A stretch of 64,000 bases of DNA from Nitrobacter sp051912485 (GCF_051912485.1 NZ_CP196822.1:3596001-3660000), one strand, 5' to 3'; counted from the first letter of the stretch, positions 36,842 to 45,882 are shown. The notes: generated by a model not told the origin, from the sequence alone. Translations and numbers: made by a program.

Positions 36842-37264
36842 TCAAGTCTCCTCGTCGTCTCCGACGTCACCGATGATGTCGGTCACGTCCTCATCGCCCT
36901 CTTCCTCGTCTGCAATGAAGGTGGAGTCGTCGTCCTCGTCATCGTCGAGGGTGTCGTCGATCTCGATATCATCCTCGGATTCCGGGACGACGGCCTTCTT
37001 GACCTTCCCGGTATTCTCCTCGGCGTCGGCCTCCTCCAGCGAGACCAGCCCTTCGGCCTCGGCGGGCTCCGGTGCCGCATCGGACGCGGCAGCCGTGGCA
37101 GCGGCGGCGCGGGCCGCCTCGCCGCGCGGAACCCGTACTGGCGCCACGACGATCGGCACGACCTCGCCGGTGTAGGGCGATATCACCGGACTCTTGTTCA
37201 GATCGTAGAACTTCTTGCCAGTCGTCGGGCAAATTCGCTTGGTTCCGAGCTCGGATTTGGCCAC
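36842..37264 (-). CDS. TIGR02300 family protein (FYDLN acidic protein)
   Basis: 140 residues. The N-terminus V-A-K-S-E-L-G-T-K-R-I-C-P-T-T-G-K-K-F-Y-D-L-N-K-S-P is the defining motif of TIGR02300, an alphaproteobacterial family. It is followed by a Pro/Ala linker and a very acidic C-terminal half (E/D-rich from about residue 90). Function unknown. GTG at 37264 is the start by homology; no in-frame ATG fits. It is divergent from aroA and next to tRNA-Ala, the usual neighbourhood. Confidence 0.9.
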   Translation of the reverse strand: MAKSELGTKRICPTTGKKFYDLNKSPVISPYTGEVVPIVVAPVRVPRGEAARAAAATAAASDAAPEPAEAEGLVSLEEADAEENTGKVKKAVVPESEDDIEIDDTLDDDEDDDSTFIADEEEGDEDVTDIIGDVGDDEET

Positions 37265-37410
37265 GTGTGGAATCCCGGGATTTCTTTGAAAGCGGTGCTT
37301 CACTTGGCTAGTTGCGACGGCCCTGTCAATAGCGCTTTGCAGACGAGGCTGCAGACGTGACGCGCTGGCGCCCCTGTGATACCAGCCGCGCACAACAGGA
37401 ACCCGCGATC

Positions 37411-38760
37411 TTGAGTCATTCCGGCCAGCCGACGCCGCTCCAGGCACGAAGATGCCAGTCCCTGACCGGACGCGTTCGGGTGCCGGGCGACAAGTCGATC
37501 TCTCACCGCGCCCTGATTCTGGGCGCGCTGGCGGTCGGGGAAACCCGGATCTCGGGGCTTCTCGAGGGCGAGGACGTGCTCAACACCGCCAAGGCGATGC
37601 GGGCACTGGGGGCAAAGGTCGAGCGGCGGACCGAAGACAAAGGCGAGATCGTCTGGTCGGTGCGCGGTGTCGGCACCGGCGGGTTCGCGACGCCAGAGGC
37701 CCCGCTCGATTTCGGCAACTCCGGCACTGGATGCCGCCTCGTGATGGGCGCGGTGGCCGGTTGTCCGATCACCGCAACCTTCGACGGGGACGGATCGCTG
37801 CGCTCGCGGCCAATGCGGCGCATTCTCGATCCGCTGGAATTAATGGGCGCGCGAGTGATCTCGCAAAGCGACGGCGGCCGGCTACCATTGTCGTTGCAGG
37901 GCGCGCGCGATCCGCTGCCGATCACGTACCGTACGCCGGTCGCATCGGCGCAGATCAAGTCGGCGGTGCTGCTGGCGGGATTGTCGGCGCCGGGCATCAC
38001 CACCGTCATCGAGAGCGAGGCGAGCCGCGACCACACCGAGCTGATGCTGAAGCATTTTGGCGCCGACATCACCTCGCAGCATGAAGGCGGTCACGGCCGC
38101 CGCATCGCGCTGACCGGACAGCCCGAACTGCATGGCGCCGGGGTCACGGTGCCGGCCGACCCGTCATCGGCAGCGTTTCCGATTGTTGCGGCGCTGATCG
38201 CCGAGGGCTCCGACATCGTGCTGACCGACGTGATGACCAACCCCTTGCGAACCGGCCTGTTCGCCACGCTGCGCGAAATGGGCGCGTCGATCGAGGAGAG
38301 CGAGACGCGCACCGATGCCGGTGAGCCGATGGCGCAACTGCGGGTGCGCGCCTCAAAGCTGCGCGGCGTCGAGGTTCCGGCCACGCGCGCACCATCGATG
38401 ATCGACGAATATCTGGTGCTCGCTGTCGCCGCTGCGTTTGCCGAAGGCACCACCGTGATGCGCGGCCTGCACGAATTGCGCGTCAAGGAATCCGATCGCC
38501 TCGAAGCCGCCGCCGCCATGCTGCGCGTCAACGGCGTCGCGGTCGAGATCGCCGGCAACGACCTGATCGTCGAAGGGCGCGGCCATGTTCCCGGCGGCGG
38601 TCTCGTCACGACCCACATGGATCATCGCATCGCGATGTCGGCATTGGTGATGGGTTGCGCGTCGGATGCGCCGGTCAAGGTCGATGACACCGCCTTCATC
38701 GCCACGAGCTTTCCGGATTTCACTCCGATGATGCGGCGGCTGGGAGCGGATTTCGCATGA
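37411..38760 (+). CDS. aroA: EPSP synthase AroA (class II-like sequence)
   Basis: 449 residues. AroA joins shikimate-3-phosphate and phosphoenolpyruvate in aromatic amino-acid synthesis and is the glyphosate target. R-V-P-G-D-K-S-I-S-H-R at 23-33 supplies the PEP-binding Lys28, and the R-A-P-S-M-I-D-E-Y motif carries the catalytic Asp-Glu. Overall it resembles the class II enzymes exemplified by CP4, but at the inhibitor-contact position it has Gly (Gly105 in F-G-N-S-G-T-G-C-R) where CP4 has Ala. The start is probably TTG at 37411 (LSHSGQPTPLQ, AGGAA upstream); GTG at 37357 is the alternative. The stop overlaps cmk by four bases. Confidence 0.93.
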   Translation: MSHSGQPTPLQARRCQSLTGRVRVPGDKSISHRALILGALAVGETRISGLLEGEDVLNTAKAMRALGAKVERRTEDKGEIVWSVRGVGTGGFATPEAPLDFGNSGTGCRLVMGAVAGCPITATFDGDGSLRSRPMRRILDPLELMGARVISQSDGGRLPLSLQGARDPLPITYRTPVASAQIKSAVLLAGLSAPGITTVIESEASRDHTELMLKHFGADITSQHEGGHGRRIALTGQPELHGAGVTVPADPSSAAFPIVAALIAEGSDIVLTDVMTNPLRTGLFATLREMGASIEESETRTDAGEPMAQLRVRASKLRGVEVPATRAPSMIDEYLVLAVAAAFAEGTTVMRGLHELRVKESDRLEAAAAMLRVNGVAVEIAGNDLIVEGRGHVPGGGLVTTHMDHRIAMSALVMGCASDAPVKVDDTAFIATSFPDFTPMMRRLGADFA

Positions 38761-39386
38761 TCATCGCCATCGACGGACCTGCGGCTTCGGGAAAAGGCAC
38801 GCTCGGCAAGCGCCTCGCCGCGCATTATCACTTTCGCCATCTCGATACCGGGGTGATCTATCGCGCTGTCGCGAAAGCCTTGATCGACGCCGGCGTGGAC
38901 CCGACCGATGAAGAGCGCGCGGTCGCGGCCGCGCTTGAGCTCGATCCGGAAAAATTCGGCCATCCGGCCCTGAAAACCCGGGCGATCGGCGAGGCCGCTT
39001 CGGTGGTGTCAGTCTTTCCCCGCGTGCGCGAGGCGCTTCTGACGTTCCAGCGCCAGTTCGCAATCGAGCCGCCGGGCGCAGTACTCGACGGCCGCGACAT
39101 CGGCACCGTGATCTGCCCCGACGCCGACGTGAAGATTTTCGTGGTGGCCGATCCGGTCGTGCGGGCCCGCCGGCGCACACTCGAGGCGCGCTCGCGCGGC
39201 GAGGAAGCCGATGAGGCGGTGGTTCTGGCAGACATCCTCAAGCGCGACGAGCGGGACCGCAACCGGCCCGTCGCGCCGCTGAAGGCAGCCGCAGACGCCC
39301 ATGTGCTGGATAATTCCGACCTCGACATCGAGGCTGGCCTGAAAGCCGCCATCGCGATCGTCGAGGCGGTGAAAGCGGCCCGTTAG
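38757..39386 (+). CDS. cmk: Cytidylate kinase
   Basis: 209 residues. Cmk phosphorylates CMP and dCMP. The P-loop is I-D-G-P-A-A-S-G-K-G-T-L-G near residues 5-17, R-D-I-G-T-V is near 111-116, and R-D-x-x-D-x-x-R is represented by K-R-D-E-R-D-R-N-R. ATGA overlap with aroA shows coupling; the order aroA-cmk-rpsA is classical. Its stop lies at the edge of a dispersed repeat. Confidence 0.95.
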   Translation: MIIAIDGPAASGKGTLGKRLAAHYHFRHLDTGVIYRAVAKALIDAGVDPTDEERAVAAALELDPEKFGHPALKTRAIGEAASVVSVFPRVREALLTFQRQFAIEPPGAVLDGRDIGTVICPDADVKIFVVADPVVRARRRTLEARSRGEEADEAVVLADILKRDERDRNRPVAPLKAAADAHVLDNSDLDIEAGLKAAIAIVEAVKAAR

Positions 39387-39488
39387 AGCTGTTTCGGCTC
39401 AAGAGCCGGGGTTCCAGCCTCTTGTTTTGACGCGTTTTCTTGACGCCAATCGGTCAAGCGCGAGCACATTCGCCGCTCGAAAACGCTA
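39384..39488 (-). repeat. Dispersed intergenic repeat, copy A
   Basis: Degenerate copy of a palindromic repeat family found five times in this window. The shared core here is TTGTTTTGACGCGTTTTCTT (39423-39442), with CGCTCGAAAACGCTA at its right end (39474-39488). Compare copies at 44111, 51682, 56245 and 57712. It begins at the cmk stop. Confidence 0.75.
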
Positions 39489-39879
39489 CAGGACAACGCC
39501 GAGACATCGGAACTTTTGAGGCCATCGCTCCATCTCCGCGGGACGCGGATTCCATCTTGCCGCGACGGGACTTGGCCGTTATATCCTGCATGTCCGGGCC
39601 GCCATCGATAATGTCGAGGCCGTCCGAGCGGGCCGGCCGGAGTTTCAAACTCCCGCCGTCATTGGAGGAACGCCCCGCTCAGGTCTTGAACATCGATCGT
39701 TTTGCGATCGATCGCTCGCGCAGGCTCCGGATCACATCATCGTTTCGAACGTGAAGGTAGCTGCCGGCCCGTTGTGCAAGTCCCCGCACGACGGTCGTCA
39801 GGGCTGCGGACCCTGACCCTTCCCGCGCGATACGCCCATCAACCCGAACGGCCGGCAAGTATCCCGCATTGGAGAACAA
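39489..39879 (+). other. Long leader region upstream of rpsA
   Basis: With the repeat before it, nearly 500 bp separate cmk from rpsA. No coding frame with convincing codon use was found. Features seen are short inverted repeats such as CGATCG-TTTTG-CGATCG around 39700-39716 and a ribosome site GGAGAACAA directly before rpsA. The length suggests a separate promoter and a structured 5' leader, possibly for S1 autoregulation, but no known leader motif was recognised. Confidence 0.45.
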
Positions 39880-41580
39880 ATGGCTTCGACTGATACCCAC
39901 AACCCGTCCCGTGATGATTTCGCCGCAATGCTCGAAGAGTCCTTCGCAGGCGGCAACCTGCAGGAAAGCTCCGTCATCAAGGGCAAGGTGGTTGCGATCG
40001 AGAAGGACATGGCCGTCATCGACGTCGGCCTCAAGACCGAAGGCCGCGTGGCGCTGCGCGAATTTTCCGGACCCGGCCGCGAGAGCAGCCTGAAGGTCGG
40101 CGACGAAGTCGAGGTGTTCCTCGATCGCATCGAGAACGCGCTCGGCGAGGCCGTGCTGTCGCGCGACAAGGCGCGCCGCGAGGAAAGCTGGGGCAAGCTC
40201 GAAAAGGCGTTTCAGAACAACGAGAAGGTGCACGGCGTCATCTTCAATCAGGTCAAGGGCGGCTTCACCGTCGATCTCGATGGCGCGGTTGCCTTCCTGC
40301 CACGCTCGCAGGTGGACATCCGCCCGATTCGCGACGTCGGCCCGCTGATGAACAACACCCAGCCGTTCCAGATCCTCAAGATGGATCGCCGCCGCGGCAA
40401 CATCGTCGTCTCCCGCCGCACGGTTCTGGAAGAGACCCGCGCCGAGCAGCGCCAGGAGCTGGTGCAGAACCTCGAAGAGGGTCAGGTGATCGACGGCGTC
40501 GTCAAGAACATCACCGACTACGGCGCGTTCGTCGATCTCGGTGGCATCGATGGTCTCTTGCACGTCACCGATATCGCCTGGCGCCGTGTCAACCATCCGA
40601 CCGAGGTACTGGCCATCGGCCAGACGGTGAAGGTCAAGATTATCAAGATCAACCACGAGACTCACCGTATCTCGCTCGGCATGAAGCAACTCCTTGACGA
40701 TCCGTGGCAGGGCATCGAGGGGAAGTATCCGCTCAATTCCCGTTTCACCGGCCGCGTCACCAACATCACCGACTACGGCGCGTTCGTCGAACTGGAACCG
40801 GGCATCGAGGGGCTGATCCACGTTTCCGAAATGTCGTGGACCAAGAAGAATATGCACCCCGGCAAGATCGTCTCGACCTCGCAGGAAGTCGAGGTGCAGG
40901 TGCTCGAAGTCGACAGCGTCAAGCGCCGGATTTCGCTCGGCCTCAAGCAGACCATGCGCAACCCCTGGGAAGCGTTCGTCGAAAAGCACCCGGTCGGTTC
41001 GACCGTGGAGGGCGAAGTCAAGAACAAGACCGAGTTCGGCCTGTTCCTCGGCCTCGAGGGCGACGTCGACGGCATGGTCCATCTCTCCGACCTCGACTGG
41101 AAGGTGCCGGGCGAGCAGGTCATCGACAACTTCAAGCGCAGTGACATGGTCAAGGCCATCGTGCTCGACGTCGACGTCGAGAAGGAGCGCATCTCGCTCG
41201 GCGTCAAGCAGCTCGAAGGCGACCCGTTCGCCGAGCCGGGCGACGTCAAGAAAGGTGCGGTCGTGACCTGCGAGGTAATCGAGGTCAAGGACGGCGGCAT
41301 CGAGGTGCAGATCGCCGGCACCGAGTTCCAGACCTTCATCAAGCGCTCGGAACTGGCGCGCGACCGCAACGACCAGCGCACCGAGCGTTTCGCCGTCGGT
41401 GAGAAGGTCGATGCCCGTGTCATCCAGTTCGACAAGAAGGCCCGCAAGGTGCAGGTCTCGATCAAGGCGCTGGAAGTCGCCGAAGAGAAGGAAGCCATTG
41501 CGCAATATGGCTCATCCGACTCGGGCGCGACGCTGGGCGACATCCTCGGCACCGCACTGAAACAGCGTACCGACAAGTAA
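39880..41580 (+). CDS. rpsA: 30S ribosomal protein S1
   Basis: 566 residues with six S1/OB-fold RNA-binding repeats, beginning about residues 25, 110, 195, 280, 367 and 454. Repeats 3 and 4 are the most similar, each with N-I-T-D-Y-G-A-F-V-(D/E)-L and a later W-x-(R/K). S1 unwinds and docks mRNA on the 30S subunit. GGAG lies six bases before the ATG. A strong intrinsic terminator follows at 41608. Confidence 0.97.
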   Translation: MASTDTHNPSRDDFAAMLEESFAGGNLQESSVIKGKVVAIEKDMAVIDVGLKTEGRVALREFSGPGRESSLKVGDEVEVFLDRIENALGEAVLSRDKARREESWGKLEKAFQNNEKVHGVIFNQVKGGFTVDLDGAVAFLPRSQVDIRPIRDVGPLMNNTQPFQILKMDRRRGNIVVSRRTVLEETRAEQRQELVQNLEEGQVIDGVVKNITDYGAFVDLGGIDGLLHVTDIAWRRVNHPTEVLAIGQTVKVKIIKINHETHRISLGMKQLLDDPWQGIEGKYPLNSRFTGRVTNITDYGAFVELEPGIEGLIHVSEMSWTKKNMHPGKIVSTSQEVEVQVLEVDSVKRRISLGLKQTMRNPWEAFVEKHPVGSTVEGEVKNKTEFGLFLGLEGDVDGMVHLSDLDWKVPGEQVIDNFKRSDMVKAIVLDVDVEKERISLGVKQLEGDPFAEPGDVKKGAVVTCEVIEVKDGGIEVQIAGTEFQTFIKRSELARDRNDQRTERFAVGEKVDARVIQFDKKARKVQVSIKALEVAEEKEAIAQYGSSDSGATLGDILGTALKQRTDK

Positions 41581-41607
41581 GCGTCAGCTTCCTTGTTGCA
41601 ACCAACC

Positions 41608-41642
41608 AAAGGCTCCGGTTTCGACCGGAGCCTTTTTGTTTT
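41608..41642 (+). terminator. Rho-independent terminator of rpsA
   Basis: Perfect 9-base arms GGCTCCGGT (41611-41619) and ACCGGAGCC (41624-41632) around a TTCG tetraloop, extended by AAA/TTT pairing and followed by TTTTTGTTTT. This is the clearest intrinsic terminator in the window. Confidence 0.95.
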
Positions 41643-41770
41643 GCAGCTTTTGTTTTGCAATAGGGTTCGGCGCGGGAACCCAAACGTCGGTGTTCGCGTT
41701 TCGTCTGCAGCCGCAGCGAGCGAGGCCAGAGTTACTCCCAGCCCGCGGAGACGATGGATGAGCGAGTGTT

Positions 41771-42601
41771 CTAGATCGTCTTTTCCGGCCAGCGGCACAG
41801 ATCGTTAATCAGGCACACTGCGCAGCGCGGCGATCGCGCGAGGCAGGTGTAGCGTCCGTGCAGGATCAGCCAGTGATGGGCGTGCAGCATGAACTCGTCC
41901 GGGATCACGCGCTCGAGTCCGAGCTCAACCTCGAGCGGGGTCTTGCCCGGCGCCATCCCGGTGCGATTGCCGACACGAAAGACATGGGTATCAACCGCCA
42001 TGGTGTGCTCTCCGAATGCCATGTTGAGCACGACGTTTGCGGTCTTGCGTCCCGCGCCGGGCAGCGATTCGATCCCGGCGCGGCTGCGCGGGACTTCGCC
42101 ATCGAAATCCGCAAGCAGTTTTTCCGACAGCGCGATGATGTTCCTCGCCTTGTTGCGATAGAGCCCGATGGTCTTGATGTAATCGCGGACCTTCTCCTCG
42201 CCGAGCGCCAGCATCCTGGCAGGCGTGTCGGCGGCTGCGAACAGCGCGCGAGTCGCCTTGTTGACACCTGCGTCGGTCGCCTGCGCCGAGAGCACTACCG
42301 CGACCAGCAGCGTGTAGGGGTTGAGATGCTCGAGTTCGCCCTTGGGCTCAGGATTGGCCTTGCGGAAACGCGTGAAGGCTTCCCGAACTTCGGCCCGCGT
42401 CCAGTCCCTGTGGGACGGTGTGAGCGCCGCCGATCCACGCGCCGGCCTGGCAGGCCGCTCGGCGTTAGACTGGGTGGTCTTGGCGACGGCTTTTGCCTCG
42501 GATGTCGACGCCGATTTTCCGGGCTTTTTTGCCGCCCGGGCCTGCTTCGATTTCGCCGCGGACTTCGGCGTTCCGGAGGTGCGGCGGGTGGTTTTCAACA
42601 T
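41771..42601 (-). CDS. nth: Endonuclease III
   Basis: 276 residues; the first 60 or so are a Lys/Ala/Ser-rich extension not found in E. coli Nth. The HhH-GPD glycosylase core contains the catalytic Lys in L-P-G-A-G-R-K-T-A-N-V and the Asp in V-D-T-H-V-F-R-V. It ends with the [4Fe-4S] pattern C-x6-C-x2-C-x5-C (C-L-A-R-S-P-R-C-A-V-C-L-I-N-D-L-C). It removes oxidised pyrimidines and nicks the abasic site. The start at 42601 (MLKTTRR) is only 22 bp from the divergent DUF2244 start at 42624. Confidence 0.94.
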   Translation of the reverse strand: MLKTTRRTSGTPKSAAKSKQARAAKKPGKSASTSEAKAVAKTTQSNAERPARPARGSAALTPSHRDWTRAEVREAFTRFRKANPEPKGELEHLNPYTLLVAVVLSAQATDAGVNKATRALFAAADTPARMLALGEEKVRDYIKTIGLYRNKARNIIALSEKLLADFDGEVPRSRAGIESLPGAGRKTANVVLNMAFGEHTMAVDTHVFRVGNRTGMAPGKTPLEVELGLERVIPDEFMLHAHHWLILHGRYTCLARSPRCAVCLINDLCRWPEKTI

Positions 42602-42623
42602 GATCGTGGTATACTGATTTCCG

Positions 42624-43148
42624 ATGATGTCACGCAATGACATGGATGGTCCGGAGCTCAGCGAGCCGCCGTTATTTTCGGCGCTGCTGACACCGCATCG
42701 CTCGATGAATCGGGTCCGTTTCATGGTGATGATGGCGATTCTGACCCTGGTGAGTTTTGTCGCGGGAATGGTGTTCCTGATGATGGGCGCTTGGCCGGTG
42801 TTTGGCTTTTTCGGCCTCGACGTCCTCGCCATCTACTGGGCATTCCGGGTCAACTTCCAGCGCGCCAAAGCCACCGAGGAAATTTCCATCACCCATTTCG
42901 AGTTGCGGGTGCGCCGCACCACTCACCGCGGTCATATCGTCGAGTGGGTTTTGAACCCGCTATGGGTGCAGCTCGACCAGATAGTCCACGAGGAGTTTGG
43001 CATCGAGCGGCTCTATCTGGTTTCGCGCGGCCGCCGGATCTCGATCGCGAATTTTCTGGGTCCGGACGAGAAGTCGAGTTTTGTCAAAGCCTTCTCTGAG
43101 GCGCTCCAAATCGCGAAACGTGGTCCGATCTACAATCCGATCACCTAA
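42624..43148 (+). CDS. DUF2244 domain-containing membrane protein
   Basis: 174 residues with two membrane helices (about 33-52 and 56-74) separated by a tight turn, then a soluble beta-rich domain with W-A-F-R-V-N-F and H-I-V-E-W-V-L-N-P-L-W-V. This is the DUF2244 family of alphaproteobacteria, function unknown, regularly next to nth as here. Start choice between 42624 and 42627 (adjacent ATGs) is open. Confidence 0.87.
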   Translation: MMSRNDMDGPELSEPPLFSALLTPHRSMNRVRFMVMMAILTLVSFVAGMVFLMMGAWPVFGFFGLDVLAIYWAFRVNFQRAKATEEISITHFELRVRRTTHRGHIVEWVLNPLWVQLDQIVHEEFGIERLYLVSRGRRISIANFLGPDEKSSFVKAFSEALQIAKRGPIYNPIT

Positions 43149-43204
43149 AGGCCGTCGCGGGAATCGGGTGGCTGCGACACGGCGGCCGTCCTACATTCTG
43201 GGCC

Positions 43205-44113
43205 ATGATGAAGCTCGAAAAAAATCTTGCTCTGTCCGATCCGCGCCTCACAAAACCGGGTGCGCAGACCGCTGCCGTGCGCGACTACGATTCGGTGCGG
43301 CGCGCGATCGCTTTCATCTCAAAATCTTGGCGATCGCAGCCGACGATCGAAGCGATGGCCGATGCCGCCGGTGTGACGCCGGATGAACTGCATCACCTCT
43401 TCCGCCGCTGGGCGGGCCTGACCCCAAAGGCCTTCATGCAGGCGCTGACGCTCGACCACGCTAAGGGGCTGTTGCGCAATTCCGCCAGCGTGCTCGACGC
43501 AGCCCTCGACTCCGGCCTCTCCGGTCCGGGCCGCCTGCACGACCTGTTCGTCACGCATGAGGCGATGTCGCCCGGCGAATGGAAAAACGGCGGCGACGGC
43601 ATGAGGCTGGCCTTCGGCTTTCACCCCTCGCCGTTCGGAGCCGCGATCGTGATCGCCAGCGACCGCGGCCTTGCGGGACTCGCTTTCGCCGACGCCGGCG
43701 GGGAGCAAGCCGCGCTGGCCGATATGAAACGGCGCTGGCCCAACGCAACCTATGTTGAGGATCAAGCCCGAACGGCGACGCTTGCGCAGCGCGTGTTCGA
43801 TACAAAACTCTGGCGAGCGGATCAGCCATTGCGTGTGGTTCTGATCGGCACGGATTTCGAGGTTCGGGTCTGGCAAACCCTTCTCAAGATTCCCCTAGGC
43901 AAGGCCACGACCTATTCAAGCATCGCCGCCAACGTGGACCGCCCGAAGGCCTCGCGCGCCGTCGGCGCCGCAGTCGGAAAGAACCCGGTATCATTCGTCG
44001 TTCCCTGCCATCGCGTGCTCGGCAAGAGCGGCGCACTGACCGGGTATCACTGGGGACTCACCCGCAAGCAGGCGATGCTGGGTTGGGAAGCCGGGCAGAT
44101 CGGCCTCGAGTAG
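43205..44113 (+). CDS. AraC-type HTH / O6-methylguanine-DNA methyltransferase fusion
   Basis: 302 residues. The N-terminal part (about 30-110) is an AraC-like helix-turn-helix region (S-K-S-W-R-S-Q-P-T-I-E-A-M-A-D-A-A-G-V). The C-terminal half is an Ogt/MGMT domain with the methyl-acceptor Cys268 in V-P-C-H-R-V-L-G. The N-terminal zinc-binding Ada domain is missing, so it is not a full Ada; it may repair O6-methylguanine while regulating its own expression by an unknown signal. Start at 43205 or 43208 (adjacent ATGs). The TAG stop is the first three bases of a dispersed repeat. Confidence 0.9.
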   Translation: MMKLEKNLALSDPRLTKPGAQTAAVRDYDSVRRAIAFISKSWRSQPTIEAMADAAGVTPDELHHLFRRWAGLTPKAFMQALTLDHAKGLLRNSASVLDAALDSGLSGPGRLHDLFVTHEAMSPGEWKNGGDGMRLAFGFHPSPFGAAIVIASDRGLAGLAFADAGGEQAALADMKRRWPNATYVEDQARTATLAQRVFDTKLWRADQPLRVVLIGTDFEVRVWQTLLKIPLGKATTYSSIAANVDRPKASRAVGAAVGKNPVSFVVPCHRVLGKSGALTGYHWGLTRKQAMLGWEAGQIGLE

Positions 44114-44214
44114 AGCCTTTCCGCTTCTGATGGAATCAGAATCGAGGCTCAACAATTTTGATCTGACGCGTTTTCTCCACGCGACCGGTATCCACTTCAC
44201 TCGAAAACGCTCTA
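44111..44214 (-). repeat. Dispersed intergenic repeat, copy B
   Basis: A well-preserved copy. The left module is a hairpin C-G-C-T-T-C-T-G-A-T/GGA/A-T-C-A-G-A-A-T-C-G (about 44121-44143). The right module has GACGCGTTTTCTCCACGCGA and TATCCACTTCACTCGAAAAC, ending near 44214. It fills the space between the ogt stop and the convergent gpmA stop and probably serves as their transcription end. Confidence 0.85.
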
Positions 44215-44223
44215 AAAAGCTTT

Positions 44224-44847
44224 TCAGGCCGCCAGATCAAGCTTCGAGGCCACGGTCGCATCAGCGTTCAGCCGATAGATCAAGGGCGCACCAGTTGCAA
44301 GTTCGCGCTTGAGAATCTGTTCCCGCGACAGTTTTTCCAGCACCATGACGAGCGCGCGCAGTGAGTTGCCGTGCGCCGCGACGAGCGTAGACTCGCCGCG
44401 CAGCACGCACGGCAGGATTTCCTGCACAAAGTACGGCAGCGTGCGCGCCAGCGTATCCTTCAAACTCTCACCCCCTGGCGGTGGCACGTCATACGACCGG
44501 CGCCAGATCAGCACCTGTTCTTCGCCCCATTTCTTGCGGGCCTCATCCTTGTTGAGGCCTGCAAGATCGCCGTAATCGCGTTCGTTCAACGCCTGATCTT
44601 TTCTGACCGGAATTCCGGTCTGGCCCAATTCCTTCAGCACGAGGTCGAGCGTGTGCTCGGCGCGGATCAACAGCGAGGTAAAGGCAATGTCGAACGCGAA
44701 ACCCTGCGCTTTGAGCTTGCGCCCTGCATCCTTCGCTTCAGTCACGCCAAGCTCGGTCAAATCCGGATCCTTCCAGCCCGTGAACAAGTTCTTCAAATTC
44801 CATTCGCTCTGGCCGTGACGCACGAGCACCAGAAGACGTTCGCTCAT
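44224..44847 (-). CDS. gpmA: 2,3-bisphosphoglycerate-dependent phosphoglycerate mutase
   Basis: 207 residues, a short dPGM as usual in alphaproteobacteria. L-V-L-V-R-H-G-Q-S-E-W-N near residues 6-17 has the phosphohistidine, N-L-F-T-G-W-K-D is the substrate loop, and A-H-G-N-S-L-R-A near 157-164 has the second histidine. It interconverts 3- and 2-phosphoglycerate in glycolysis and gluconeogenesis. It lies 33 bp downstream of dapB on the same strand. Confidence 0.94.
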   Translation of the reverse strand: MSERLLVLVRHGQSEWNLKNLFTGWKDPDLTELGVTEAKDAGRKLKAQGFAFDIAFTSLLIRAEHTLDLVLKELGQTGIPVRKDQALNERDYGDLAGLNKDEARKKWGEEQVLIWRRSYDVPPPGGESLKDTLARTLPYFVQEILPCVLRGESTLVAAHGNSLRALVMVLEKLSREQILKRELATGAPLIYRLNADATVASKLDLAA

Positions 44848-44880
44848 TCTGCCTATTCCTAGTCCTGATAGCCGTGGATG

Positions 44881-45687
44881 CTAAAGGTTGCCCAGCCCGA
44901 GCACGTCGGCCATCGAATAAAGGCCGGGTGTCTTGCCGTGCGCCCACTTCGCGGCCTTCAACGCACCATGCGCGAAAATCATCCGGTCTTCGGCATGATG
45001 AGACAACGTTATGCGCTCATACGGACCCGCGAAGATGACGCTGTGATCCCCGGACACGGTGCCGCCGCGGAGCGAGGCAAAACCAATGTCGCCCGATTTG
45101 CGGGCTCCGGTGAAACCATCGCGCCCGCGCGCCACGTGTTGATCCAACACGATCTTGCGGCCGTCGGCCGCCGCCTGTCCCAACATCAGCGCGGTGCCGG
45201 ATGGCGCGTCGATCTTGGCCCGATGATGCATTTCAAGAACTTCGATATCGAAACTCTCGTCCAGCGATTGCGCCATCCGTTTCACCAGCGCGGCGAGCAG
45301 ATTGACGCCCAGACTCATATTGCCCGACTGCACGACCACCGTGCGCGAGGTCACACTCTTGATAACCGCCATATCCGAAGCCGACAGGCCGGTGGTGCCG
45401 ATGACATGAACCAGACCGCGTTCGGCGGCGATGGCAACATTCGCGATGGTCGCGGCCGGAACCGTAAAATCCAGGATACCGTCGGCATGCGCCGACAGCG
45501 ACCAGAGATCTGCCGATACTTCGATTCCGTTGGCGGGAAGGCCGGCCAGAACACCGGCGTCCTTTCCGATCAGCTCGGAGCCAGGCGACTCGAGCGCCCC
45601 CGCCAGCACCGCACCGCTGGTTTCCGTCATCGCGCGCACCAGGGCACGGCCCATCCGGCCGCCCGCCCCCGCAACAATCAAACGCAT
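44881..45687 (-). CDS. dapB: 4-Hydroxy-tetrahydrodipicolinate reductase
   Basis: 268 residues. The NAD(P)-binding motif V-A-G-A-G-G-R-M-G-R is near residues 5-14, and the substrate motif E-M-H-H-R-A-K-I-D-A-P-S-G-T-A near 154-168 includes the catalytic His and Lys. DapB reduces the dihydrodipicolinate precursor in lysine and meso-diaminopimelate synthesis. ATG at 45687 is chosen by homology; a GTG at 45693-45699 is possible. It sits between the FMN reductase and gpmA. Confidence 0.95.
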   Translation of the reverse strand: MRLIVAGAGGRMGRALVRAMTETSGAVLAGALESPGSELIGKDAGVLAGLPANGIEVSADLWSLSAHADGILDFTVPAATIANVAIAAERGLVHVIGTTGLSASDMAVIKSVTSRTVVVQSGNMSLGVNLLAALVKRMAQSLDESFDIEVLEMHHRAKIDAPSGTALMLGQAAADGRKIVLDQHVARGRDGFTGARKSGDIGFASLRGGTVSGDHSVIFAGPYERITLSHHAEDRMIFAHGALKAAKWAHGKTPGLYSMADVLGLGNL

Positions 45688-45882
45688 ATCGACCACGACC
45701 GAGTCCTCAAAATGTTCTCCGGGTATAGCGGGGGCGGCGTTTCCCGGCAACCGATCAAGGTCTGCATCAGCCTGCACGCCGGATTGAGCAATGTCATAGC
45801 GTTCGATGAGCCCATTCCGCCTTCCGAACGCAGCTCGCATCAAGCACGGCGGTCAGGCGATCGCTGTCTTTTCAAGCCGCAT

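Noticed and set aside
39679..41505. 608-codon minus-strand open frame opposite rpsA
   Set aside because: Repetitive Asp/Leu/Val content mirrors the S1 repeats; no independent support.
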